Of a stretch of 51,827 nucleotides of DNA, positions 44,979 to 51,827 are shown in pieces. Both the position numbers and the translations under genes were made by a program. The notes beneath the pieces are model-generated. The model was given only the letters and a program-made list of their open reading frames with translations. It made no database searches and had not been told where the DNA came from. The stretch covers positions 1 to 51,827 of the forward strand of contig CACYTF010000018.1 of NCBI GenBank assembly GCA_902777335.1, read 5' to 3'. The DNA is from an uncultured Eubacteriales bacterium (GTDB taxonomy: Bacteria; Bacillota; Clostridia; Christensenellales; Aristaeellaceae). Position 1 is the first letter of the stretch. Each line of letters begins with the position of its first letter.

Positions 44979-46364
44979 ATGCCTGTCATCGCCGCGTTTA
45001 TGGTGCCCCATCCGCCGATGATCGTGCCGGAGGTGGGGCGAGGGAGCGAAGCGCAGGTCGAGGCCACGCGGGCGGCCTATGCCCGCGTCGCGGAGGAGAT
45101 CGCGGCGCTGAAGCCCGAGACCATCGTCATCTCCAGCCCTCACGCCACGATGTACGCCGATTATTTCCACATCTCCCCGGGCCGCGGCGCGGAGGGCTCC
45201 TTCGCGCGCTTCCGCGCGCCCCAGGTGCGCTTTAAGGAGGAATACGACGCGGAGCTGGCCAAGACCATAGAGCGCCTGGCCATCGCCGCCGGCCTGCCCG
45301 CGGGCACCCGGGGCGAGCGGGACAAGGCGCTGGACCACGGCACGATGGTGCCGCTGTACTTCATCCGCCAGGTTTGCGCGGGCTTTAAGATCGTTCGGGT
45401 GGGCCTGTCGGGGCTGCCGCTGGAGGACCACTACCGCCTGGGCCAGCTGATCGGGCGGGCCGCGGAGGAGACCGGCAGGCGGGTGGTGTACGTGGCCAGC
45501 GGCGACCTCTCCCACAAGCTGCAGGCCTACGGCCCCTATGGCTTCGCGCCCGAGGGGCCTCAGTACGACGCCCGAGTGATGGACGTGTGCGGGCGGGCCG
45601 CGTTCGGGGAGCTGTTTGACTTCGACGAGGCCTTCTGCGAGCGCGCCGCCGAGTGCGGCCACCGCTCCTTCGTGATCATGGCCGGGGCGCTGGACGGCAT
45701 GGCGGTAGAGGCCCGGGCGCTGTCCCACGAGGACGTGACCGGCGTGGGCTATGGCGTCTGCGCGTTCTATCCGGGGAAACGGGACGACGCCCGCCGCTTC
45801 CTGGACATCCGCCAGCGGGCGCAGGCGGCGCGGCTCATGGACGACCGGGCCAAGTGCGACCCCTGGGTGGCGCTGGCCTGGCAATCGGTGGAGAGTTGGG
45901 TGCTGGGCCGCAGGGTCATGGACGTTCCGGAGGGCCTGCCGGAGGCGCTGACCCGGGGGCGGGCCGGGGCCTTCGTGTCCATCCACAAGCAGGGCCGGCT
46001 CCGGGGCTGCATCGGCACCATCGCGCCTACCCAGAGCAGCCTGGCGGAGGAGATCATCCGAAACGCCGTCAGCGCGTGCGCCCGCGACCCGCGCTTTCCG
46101 CCGGTGCGGGCGGACGAATTGAAGTGGCTGGAGATCAACGTGGACGTGCTCGGCGCGCCGGAGGACATCGCCTCCGAGGCTGAGCTGGACGTGAAGCGCT
46201 ACGGCGTGATCGTCAGCCGGGGGAGCCGCCGGGGGCTGCTGCTGCCGGACCTGGAGGGCGTGGATACCGTCCGCCAGCAGGTGGACATCGCCCGGCAGAA
46301 GGCCGGCATCGGGCCGTCGGAGCGGGTGGACCTGCAGCGCTTCGAGGTCGTGCGGCACAGATAG
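44979..46364 (+). CDS. AmmeMemoRadiSam system proteins B and A fused (MEMO-AMMECR1)
   Basis: The 461-aa protein joins two domains. Residues 1-265 form a MEMO/LigB-type extradiol dioxygenase-like domain with likely metal ligands in VPHPPMIVPE, SSPHATMYAD, DHGTMVPLYF and ASGDLSHKL. Residues about 285-461 form an AMMECR1 domain with GAFVSIHKQGRLRGCIGT, the conserved LRGCIG block, and DELKWLEINVDVL. The companion radical SAM gene starts 14 bp later. The three-domain set is conserved across archaea and bacteria; its reaction was long unknown. Start after AAGGAGGG. Confidence 0.94.
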   Translation: MPVIAAFMVPHPPMIVPEVGRGSEAQVEATRAAYARVAEEIAALKPETIVISSPHATMYADYFHISPGRGAEGSFARFRAPQVRFKEEYDAELAKTIERLAIAAGLPAGTRGERDKALDHGTMVPLYFIRQVCAGFKIVRVGLSGLPLEDHYRLGQLIGRAAEETGRRVVYVASGDLSHKLQAYGPYGFAPEGPQYDARVMDVCGRAAFGELFDFDEAFCERAAECGHRSFVIMAGALDGMAVEARALSHEDVTGVGYGVCAFYPGKRDDARRFLDIRQRAQAARLMDDRAKCDPWVALAWQSVESWVLGRRVMDVPEGLPEALTRGRAGAFVSIHKQGRLRGCIGTIAPTQSSLAEEIIRNAVSACARDPRFPPVRADELKWLEINVDVLGAPEDIASEAELDVKRYGVIVSRGSRRGLLLPDLEGVDTVRQQVDIARQKAGIGPSERVDLQRFEVVRHR

Positions 46365-46377
46365 GAGGGGTGCGGCC

Positions 46378-47238
46378 ATGGCGGTTTGCGACGTCTGCTT
46401 CAGACACTGCGACATTTCCGAGGGCGGCCGGGGCTTTTGCGGCGCGCGGACCTGCTTAGGCGGCCGAGTGGTTCCGGAGAACTACGGCAGGGTCACCGCG
46501 TTGGCGCTGGACCCCGTCGAAAAGAAGCCGCTCAGGCGGTTCCATCCCGGCGGCATGATACTGTCCGCGGGCAGCTACGGCTGCAACCTGCGCTGCCCGT
46601 TCTGCCAGAACAGCGATATCTCCTGGTCCCGGGAGGCGCTGCGCCTGGCGGAAAGCTGCGACACCGTGACGCCCCGGGCGCTGGTGCAGGCGGCGCTGCG
46701 GCTGAAGCCCCGGGGGAACATCGGCCTGGCGTTCACCTACAACGAGCCGCTGATCGGCTGGGAGTTCGTGCGGGACGCGGCGAAGCTTTGCCACGAGGCG
46801 GGCATGGTGAACGCGCTGGTGACCAACGGCACAGCGGGGCTCAATGTGCTGGACGCCCTCGCGCCGCACATCGACGCCATGAACATCGACCTGAAGGGCT
46901 TCACCGAGCGCTACTACAACCGGGTGCTGGGCGGGGATTTTGACATGGTCAAGGCCTTTATCGCGGCGGCGGTGCAGCGCTGCCACGTGGAGCTGACCAC
47001 GCTGACCGTGCCCGGCGAGAACGACACCGAGGACGAGATGCGCGCGCTCGCCTCCTGGGTGGCCGGGCTGAAGGACGCCGCCGGACGGACCGTCGGAACG
47101 GACGTGCCGCTGCACATCTCCCGCTTCTTCCCGCGCTTTCACATGGCCGACCGCGGCCCGACCGATGTGCGGAAGGTCTACAGGCTGGCCGAGGTGGCGG
47201 GGGAGAGGCTGAGGTATGTGTATACGGGGAATTGTTGA
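46378..47238 (+). CDS. amrS: AmmeMemoRadiSam system radical SAM enzyme
   Basis: The 286-aa enzyme has the [4Fe-4S]/SAM cluster motif CNLRCPFC (Cys69, Cys73, Cys76) and a SAM-binding TYNEPLIGWEF segment, as in PflA-like activases. The N-terminus has an extra cysteine set (Cys4, Cys7, Cys11, Cys21, Cys26) that may hold a second metal centre. The late LHISRFFPRFHM block is typical of AmrS proteins. Start after AGGAGGGG, 14 bp from the MEMO-AMMECR1 fusion. A GGGAACA array begins at the stop. Confidence 0.95.
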   Translation: MAVCDVCFRHCDISEGGRGFCGARTCLGGRVVPENYGRVTALALDPVEKKPLRRFHPGGMILSAGSYGCNLRCPFCQNSDISWSREALRLAESCDTVTPRALVQAALRLKPRGNIGLAFTYNEPLIGWEFVRDAAKLCHEAGMVNALVTNGTAGLNVLDALAPHIDAMNIDLKGFTERYYNRVLGGDFDMVKAFIAAAVQRCHVELTTLTVPGENDTEDEMRALASWVAGLKDAAGRTVGTDVPLHISRFFPRFHMADRGPTDVRKVYRLAEVAGERLRYVYTGNC

Positions 47239-47290
47239 GGGAACAGGGAACAGGGGACAGGGAACAGGGGACAGGGGACAGGGAGCAGGG
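47239..47290 (+). repeat. 7-bp tandem array H (GGGAACA/GGGGACA)
   Basis: About seven 7-mers directly after the amrS TGA, followed by the palindrome GGCGGCGATGCGCCGCC and GCCCGG, the same composite as at 15346-15440. Confidence 0.9.
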
Positions 47291-47320
47291 GCGGCGATGC
47301 GCCGCCCGCCCGGTCGACGA

Positions 47321-47349
47321 TTGATGTTTTTGGGATCGTGTGGTATAAT
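47321..47349 (+). promoter_or_regulatory. promoter of the DNA methyltransferase gene
   Basis: TTGATG at 47321-47326, a 17-bp spacer and TATAAT at 47344-47349 with an extended TGG. Confidence 0.8.
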
Positions 47350-47378
47350 GGATGCATTACGGGTGGGAAGGTGATCGC

Positions 47379-48626
47379 GTGGCGCTCAGGCGGGCAGAGG
47401 TACGCACCGAATGGCATGAGTCAAACAGCGGCGTGAAGGGGCTGTTTCGGCTGGGCGACGCCGCCGAAAACCTGCGGGCGCTGATGCCGGAGTACGCGGG
47501 CCGGATCAAGCTGATTTACATGGACCCGCCCTTCATGACCGGCGACCGGTTCTACATGCGGGTCCGCGTCGGCGCGGAGCAGTGGCGTCGAGGCAAGGGC
47601 GGCATGGCCATCGAGACGTTCCAGGACAGGCTGAGCCGGGAGGCGTACCTCTCGATGCTGCGCGAGGTGCTTGCGCTGTGCCGCCAGCTGCTCAGCGACG
47701 ACGGCATGATATTCACCCACATCGACTACCGGGCGCACCCCCACGTTCGCCTGCTGATGGACGAGCTGTTCGGCGAGGAGAATCTGCTGAACGAGATCAT
47801 CTGGGTGTACCAGACCGGCGGGCGCAGCGTCCGCCACTTCAGCCGCAAGCACGACGTGATCCTGTTCTACCGCAAGGGTCCGGAGTACGACTTCAACATC
47901 GACGCGGTGAAGACGGTGCCGGTGAAGCCTCGCACCAACCACATGCGTCGCCACGTGGACCCGGACGGCCGGGTGTACCGCTCGGTGCGGGTCGGCGGGC
48001 GGGTCTACACCTATTACGACGACGAGCCCGTCGCCCCCAGCGACGTGTGGCAGGACCTGAGCCACCTGCAGCAGAAGGACCCGGAGCGCACCGGCTACGA
48101 CGCCCAGAAGCCGCTGGCGCTGCTGGACCGCATCGTGCGCTGCGCGTCGCGGCCGGGCGACTGGGTGCTGGACCCCTTCGCCGGCAGCGGCACCGCGCTG
48201 GAGGCCGCCAAGCGCCTGGGCCGGAATTTCATCGGCGTGGACATGTGCCCGCTGACGGTGAACATCGTGCGGCGCAGGCTCGCGGGCGCAAACTATCGCA
48301 TCGAGTACGAGGCCGAGCCCCCGCGGGATGCGCCGGTGTGCGAGGCCGGCGTCCGCCCGGGCGTGGGCTTCTACCACATCCAGCTGGACCGGTTCGACGC
48401 CGATATCCCCGGCATGCCCGAGGGCGCGGCGGCGCTGGACGCGGTGGACAGCTGGTCCGCTGGCTACCTGAAGCCGGAGGGCTACCGGGCGATGGCGGAG
48501 TTTTCGCGCAGCCGGCGCGAGCCCCAGTTGCTGCGGGAGCTGGCCGTGCCCGCCTACGCCGGGGAGATGGCCATTTGCGTCAGCGACGTCACGGGCCGGA
48601 GCTTCTACTACGCGCTGGAGCGCTGA
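47379..48626 (+). CDS. orphan site-specific DNA methyltransferase (beta class)
   Basis: The 415-aa protein has catalytic motif IV MDPPF (Asp49-Phe52) before the SAM-binding motif I DPFAGSGTALEAA (starting Asp265), the beta-class order of N6-adenine or N4-cytosine methyltransferases. Between them lie IIWVYQTGGRSVRHFSRKHDVILFYRK-like family blocks. A C-terminal extension of about 110 residues (from 305) is unusual. No restriction enzyme, specificity subunit or mobile gene is adjacent, so it is solitary and perhaps regulatory. The GTG at 47379 is seven bases after GGGAAGG. Confidence 0.92.
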   Translation: MALRRAEVRTEWHESNSGVKGLFRLGDAAENLRALMPEYAGRIKLIYMDPPFMTGDRFYMRVRVGAEQWRRGKGGMAIETFQDRLSREAYLSMLREVLALCRQLLSDDGMIFTHIDYRAHPHVRLLMDELFGEENLLNEIIWVYQTGGRSVRHFSRKHDVILFYRKGPEYDFNIDAVKTVPVKPRTNHMRRHVDPDGRVYRSVRVGGRVYTYYDDEPVAPSDVWQDLSHLQQKDPERTGYDAQKPLALLDRIVRCASRPGDWVLDPFAGSGTALEAAKRLGRNFIGVDMCPLTVNIVRRRLAGANYRIEYEAEPPRDAPVCEAGVRPGVGFYHIQLDRFDADIPGMPEGAAALDAVDSWSAGYLKPEGYRAMAEFSRSRREPQLLRELAVPAYAGEMAICVSDVTGRSFYYALER

Positions 48627-48708
48627 GGGCCCAACATTTTCAATCGTTATTCCAAAATTCACATTGAGGCAATATTCATCCACTATAATACGATCCGGAG
48701 GCGGTGCG

Positions 48709-48909
48709 ATGCTTCTGCATGTGGGCGATCTGGTGAAGATGCGCAAGGCGCATCCCTGTGGCAACGACATATGGAAGATCACCTATGTCGGCGCGGACAT
48801 CAAGATGCGCTGTGAAAAGTGCGAGCGCATCGTGATGCTCGAGCGCCCGGTGTTTGAAAAGCGCATGAAGAAGCTGCTGAGCAGCGCCGAACCGGGGGAG
48901 CAGGCGTGA
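48709..48909 (+). CDS. DUF951 small protein
   Basis: The 66-aa protein MLLHVGDLVKMRKAHPCGND is recognisable as DUF951, a single-domain basic protein of Firmicutes with CEKC after RADIKMR-like sequence; the VGADIKMRCEKCERIVML stretch suggests a zinc-ribbon-like or RNA-binding fold. Function unknown. Start after CCGGAGG; -10 TATAAT near 48684. It overlaps the first signal peptidase gene by four bases (GTGA). Confidence 0.9.
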   Translation: MLLHVGDLVKMRKAHPCGNDIWKITYVGADIKMRCEKCERIVMLERPVFEKRMKKLLSSAEPGEQA

Positions 48910-49418
48910 GCCGGTCCCGCGCCGCGTGGAAGGCCGTCGCGTGGCTGGCGGCGGCGCTGGCCGTCGGGCTGTGCCTTAGGCACTGGGCCGTGGGCGCGGT
49001 GCGCGTGTCCGGCGCGTCGATGCAGAACACGCTCTGCGGCGGCGACGTGGCGCTGGTGACCCGCTTCGACTACATGTCCGGCGGCGCTCCGGAGCGCGGC
49101 GACGTGGTGGAATGCCGGTTCCCCGGCAGGCGCGACACCTACATCAAGCGGGTGATCGGGCTTCCGGGCGAGGCAATCCGCTTCCTCGGCGGCGCGCTGA
49201 CCGTCAACGGCCAGGCCGTGGACGAGGACTACGTGTCCAGCCCCACCGGCGACTACAGCGTGGCGCTGGGCGAGGGAGAGTACCTGGTGCTGGGCGACAA
49301 CCGCCAGGAGAGCTACGACAGCCGCATGGCGGACATGGGCCCCGTCGGCGCGGAGGCCTTCGAGGGGCGCGTGCGCTTCATCATCTGGCCGCCGAACCGG
49401 GTCGGCCCGGTAAAATAG
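48906..49418 (+). CDS. lepB: signal peptidase I, first copy
   Basis: The 170-aa protein has one N-terminal helix (about residues 8-25) and the Ser/Lys dyad: Ser38 in VSGASMQNTL and Lys81 in YIKRVIGLPGE, plus box E GDNRQESYDSR. It cleaves signal peptides outside the membrane. The GTG start overlaps the DUF951 stop (GTGA). A second, longer copy follows 14 bp later. Confidence 0.95.
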   Translation: MSRSRAAWKAVAWLAAALAVGLCLRHWAVGAVRVSGASMQNTLCGGDVALVTRFDYMSGGAPERGDVVECRFPGRRDTYIKRVIGLPGEAIRFLGGALTVNGQAVDEDYVSSPTGDYSVALGEGEYLVLGDNRQESYDSRMADMGPVGAEAFEGRVRFIIWPPNRVGPVK

Positions 49419-49421
49419 ACG

Positions 49422-49451
49422 ACAGGAGATTATGGGACAGGAGATTATGGG
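49422..49451 (+). repeat. 15-bp tandem duplication of a ribosome site and start codon
   Basis: ACAGGAGATTATGGG occurs twice in a row (49422-49436, 49437-49451), each with AGGAG and ATG in frame. Translation of the second signal peptidase could start at 49432 or 49447. Confidence 0.9.
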
Positions 49452-50175
49452 AATGGAAGACAAGAACGGCTTCAACAAGGCCGAAACGGAAGAACAGCCG
49501 GTCGCGCAGGACGCCGAGGCAAGCGCCCAGGACCAGATCGACGAGGCCCAGCAGAAGCTGGCCGCCCGCAAGGCCAAGGTCATCAAGGAGATCCGCGAAT
49601 GGGTGGTCGCGCTGGTGGTCGCGGTGCTGATCGTGGTGGTGATCCAGTCGCTGCTGTTTCGGATCATCCGCGTGGACGGCCACTCGATGGACACCACGCT
49701 GGCCAACGGCGAGCGCCTGTTCGTGACGGTGGCGGACGTGCGCTTCGGCAGCGTGCACCGGGGCGACGTGGTGATCTGCCACTATCCCGGCCGAGGCTGG
49801 ACTTACTTCGTCAAGCGCTGCGTGGCGGTGCCCGGCGACACCGTCTACTGTGAAAACGGCGTGACCCACGTGGTCTACGAGCAGGACGGCCAGACCGTGG
49901 ACGAGGCGCTGGACGAGCGCTTCGGCCAGTACTTCCTGTACGGCAGCGATCACGACTACGAGGCCCACGTGCTGGGGGACGACGAGTACTTCGTGGTGGG
50001 CGACAACCGCTACAACAGCCACGATTCCCGCGACTGGAACGGCCCGGACGTGACGGGGGCGTCCGGCAACGACGGCTCCCCCGACAACAACGTCGGCCCG
50101 ATCTCCAAGGGCAAGATCGTGGGCCATGTGCGCCATGTCATATGGCCGCTGAACCAGATTCGACCGGTGCATTGA
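49432..50175 (+). CDS. lepB: signal peptidase I, second copy
   Basis: The 247-aa protein has a hydrophilic acidic N-terminal extension (about 50 residues), one helix (about 57-75), Ser85 in VDGHSMDTTL and Lys128 in YFVKRCVAVPGD, plus GDNRYNSHDSR. An insert of about 55 residues relative to the first copy (YCENGVTHVVYEQDGQTVDE...) makes it the larger Bacillus SipS-like form. The start region is a tandem duplication, so ATG 49432 or 49447 are both possible. Confidence 0.95.
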   Translation: MGQEIMGMEDKNGFNKAETEEQPVAQDAEASAQDQIDEAQQKLAARKAKVIKEIREWVVALVVAVLIVVVIQSLLFRIIRVDGHSMDTTLANGERLFVTVADVRFGSVHRGDVVICHYPGRGWTYFVKRCVAVPGDTVYCENGVTHVVYEQDGQTVDEALDERFGQYFLYGSDHDYEAHVLGDDEYFVVGDNRYNSHDSRDWNGPDVTGASGNDGSPDNNVGPISKGKIVGHVRHVIWPLNQIRPVH

Positions 50176-50185
50176 CGGAGGCAGT

Positions 50186-51697
50186 ATGAGAAACAAGAAG
50201 CTGATCAGGTTCATCGCGATCGTGCTGGCGGTGCTGCTGGTGGGCGGCGTGGTGGTCGGCGCGCTGGTGAGCGCGCTGGCGGAGGAAACGCCGTCGGCCG
50301 GCGGGCGAAACCTGGTGACGCTGACGATGGAATACCTCGAAGACGAACAGGCGCTGCGCGTTGCGCAGCGCCTCGTCTATGTCAATCCGTCGGGAAAGCG
50401 CCTGGACGGCGTGGTGTTCTGGGCGGCGGGCAACATGTTCCGCCGCCAGAGCGCGCTGATGTACGATTCAAAGGACCTGGACAGCGTGTTTCCCAACGGC
50501 TACGCCCCCGCCGGCATCGACCTGCGCTCGGCGCGCTGTGACGGCAAACCGGCGGACTACGGCTTCATGGGCGAGGACGAGCTGTACCTGCGCGTGGCCT
50601 GCGACCTCGGGCCGGGGCAGGCGTGCGTGTTTGAGTTTGAGTATTACCTGCTGCTGATGGCCTGCGGCGCCTTCCAGGGCGTGGGGGAGACGGACGTGCG
50701 CCTGAGCGCGTTCTGTCTGGTCCCGGCGGCGTATGACGGCAACACCGAAGCCTTCGCGCTGAAGAAGCCGCTGCCCTTCACCCGCTGGCTGGACTGCGAA
50801 AGCGCGGACTACAGCGCCGAGCTCTGGCTGCCCGAGGGGTGGATGTGCGCGGGCACGGGCGTCTCCCGGCGCGTCCAGGGCGACGGCACGCGGGCGCTGT
50901 GGCGCATTGAGGCCGAAGACGCGCGCGATTTCGCGCTGTCCTTCGGGAAGCGCTGGCGCGTCTACGAACGCGAGAGCGCCTCCGGCGTGCGGGTAAGGGC
51001 GCTGACGAACGTGCGCGGCGCGGCGAATCGGGTGCTGGACACCGCGGTGCGCTCTGTCGAACAGTGCGAGGCCTGGTTTGGCGAATTCCCGGTGAAGGAG
51101 CTTGACATCGTGCAGTCGGATTACCCGCTGGACGCGCTGTGCTTCTCCGGCGCCATCTGGCTGCCGGAGGCGCTGCTGGGGCGTAAAAACGCGAAGGCAT
51201 TGGCCCGTTCGCTTCGCTTCTGCGTGGCGCAGCAGTACTTTGGCCTGACTGCCTGGGTGGAACCCTGCGCCGACGCCTGGCTCAGCGATTCGGTCAGCCA
51301 GTACGTCGCCTGCCTGCTGCTGGAGACCGAAGCGGGCCGCGACGCCTTTCTCTCAGATGTCAACCGGGACTGGGTCAGCGCCCTGCAGCAGACCGTGCCC
51401 GGCGGGCTGAAGGTCAACAGCGACGCCGAGCTGTTTGACCCCTATGCCTACGACATCGTCATACTGCGGCGCGGCGCGGTGGTGATGCACGAGCTGCGGC
51501 TCGCCATGGGCCTGGACGGCTTCCTGAACGGCCTCGCCGAATTCTGCAAAATGGGCCGGGACGGGGGCACGCTCACCGAGATGGACTTTGTTTCCGCCAT
51601 GGACCGCGCCACCGGCGGCGACTGGGAGGCCTTCCTGACCGACTGGGTGTTCAACGTGGACAAATACACGGAACAGACCATGTTCTGGTATGAGTGA
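50186..51697 (+). CDS. membrane-anchored M1-aminopeptidase-like pseudo-enzyme
   Basis: The 503-aa protein has an N-terminal signal anchor (about residues 6-32). An all-beta first half with LVTLTMEYLEDEQALRVAQRLVYVN is like the M1 family N-domain. The M1-like middle ends VVMHELRLAMGLDGFLNGLAEFC and DWEAFLTDWVFN, as in peptidase_M1. The zinc site is gone: where M1 enzymes have HExxH-QWFG, this reads FCVAQQYFG (from Phe345), and the downstream WLxEG is WLSDS. The GAMEN-like block is GAIWLPE. It should therefore be a non-catalytic binding protein on the outer face. It starts 10 bp after the second lepB. Confidence 0.8.
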   Translation: MRNKKLIRFIAIVLAVLLVGGVVVGALVSALAEETPSAGGRNLVTLTMEYLEDEQALRVAQRLVYVNPSGKRLDGVVFWAAGNMFRRQSALMYDSKDLDSVFPNGYAPAGIDLRSARCDGKPADYGFMGEDELYLRVACDLGPGQACVFEFEYYLLLMACGAFQGVGETDVRLSAFCLVPAAYDGNTEAFALKKPLPFTRWLDCESADYSAELWLPEGWMCAGTGVSRRVQGDGTRALWRIEAEDARDFALSFGKRWRVYERESASGVRVRALTNVRGAANRVLDTAVRSVEQCEAWFGEFPVKELDIVQSDYPLDALCFSGAIWLPEALLGRKNAKALARSLRFCVAQQYFGLTAWVEPCADAWLSDSVSQYVACLLLETEAGRDAFLSDVNRDWVSALQQTVPGGLKVNSDAELFDPYAYDIVILRRGAVVMHELRLAMGLDGFLNGLAEFCKMGRDGGTLTEMDFVSAMDRATGGDWEAFLTDWVFNVDKYTEQTMFWYE

Positions 51698-51827
51698 CCA
51701 AAATCAAGGGGACGGTTCTCTGTGTCATTGACACAGAGAACCGTCCGAGACCACTGATTAATGCAAACATAACAATCGAAGTTATAAAACCAAAAGGACA
51801 ACGGGGTGAGGATGTCGAAATAGTATA
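51694..51827 (+). other. open frame running off the window end (possible partial CDS)
   Basis: A GTG at 51694 overlaps the preceding stop by four bases and opens a frame without stop to the edge. Its first codons run through palindromic repeat copy 2; after it the reading is PLINANITIEVIKPKGQRG, an AT-rich protein-like stretch. There is no clear ribosome site. The frame may be real further downstream with a different start, or chance. Confidence 0.25.
51696..51746. repeat. dispersed palindromic repeat, copy 2 (one arm truncated)
   Basis: 51 bp identical to 14689-14739: an 18-bp perfect stem (51710-51727 with 51729-51746) with a one-base loop. The 3' outer arm (CCCCTGATTTT in copy 1) is missing and replaced by GAGACC. 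Confidence 0.9.

Overview
The window looks like chromosome from a high-GC member of the Clostridia (Firmicutes), plausibly a Christensenellales-type or related gut or anaerobic lineage. The signs are a SAM-I riboswitch on metK, a CtsR box on clpB, a cdaA-cdaR pair, a SipL-like spore-coat morphogenetic protein (DUF3794 plus LysM-like end), an MsmK-type orphan sugar ATPase, DUF951 and TIGR04086 proteins, and consensus sigma-A promoters of the form TTGACA-17-TATAAT. There is no phage, transposase, CRISPR array or rRNA. The lineage guess rests on gene content and is inference.

Layout. 0.2-4.2 kb: a soluble hybrid histidine kinase and a flotillin. 4.4-4.7 kb: a free-standing structured RNA gene with its own promoter, ending opposite the metK terminator. 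4.7-6.1 kb: metK under a SAM-I riboswitch. 6.1-10.3 kb: a putative Zn-dependent phospholipase-like gene coupled to murI, then mocR-mscS divergent from an ECF S component. 10.4-10.95 kb: five tRNAs (Leu, Gly, Gly, Gly, Lys) in one unit. 11-15.3 kb: a DMT exporter, clpB and a GNAT gene. 15.5-21.2 kb: hom-asd-DEAD helicase divergent from thrC, which supplies the aspartate-to-threonine branch. 21.4-24.1 kb: sipL-like and msmK. 24.4-27.4 kb: cdaA-cdaR-membrane protein (c-di-AMP synthesis). 27.4-35.0 kb: an Fe-alcohol dehydrogenase, an FGGY kinase and a five-gene glycan cluster (two GT2, a GT4, a DUF4422 protein and UDP-galactopyranose mutase) that points to a galactofuranose-containing surface polymer. 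35-39.4 kb: threonine aldolase, a second orphan RNA gene, tRNA-Val, and bcp-pfkB-fba. 39.5-44.9 kb: yprB-TPR, a small membrane protein, a PutP symporter and a serine acetyltransferase. 45-47.2 kb: the AmmeMemoRadiSam pair. 47.4-51.8 kb: an orphan DNA methyltransferase, then DUF951, two signal peptidases I and a membrane-anchored pseudo-M1-peptidase.

The most unusual items are two independent structured RNA genes with near-perfect promoters and no obvious target; a family of intergenic tandem arrays that differ in sequence but all have a 7-bp period and start right after stop codons; a MocR regulator whose PLP-binding lysine is arginine; an M1-peptidase homologue that has lost its whole zinc site beside two signal peptidases; and a marked preference for the AUA codon before CUG in a GC-rich genome. 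No database search was possible, so family names come from motif recognition.
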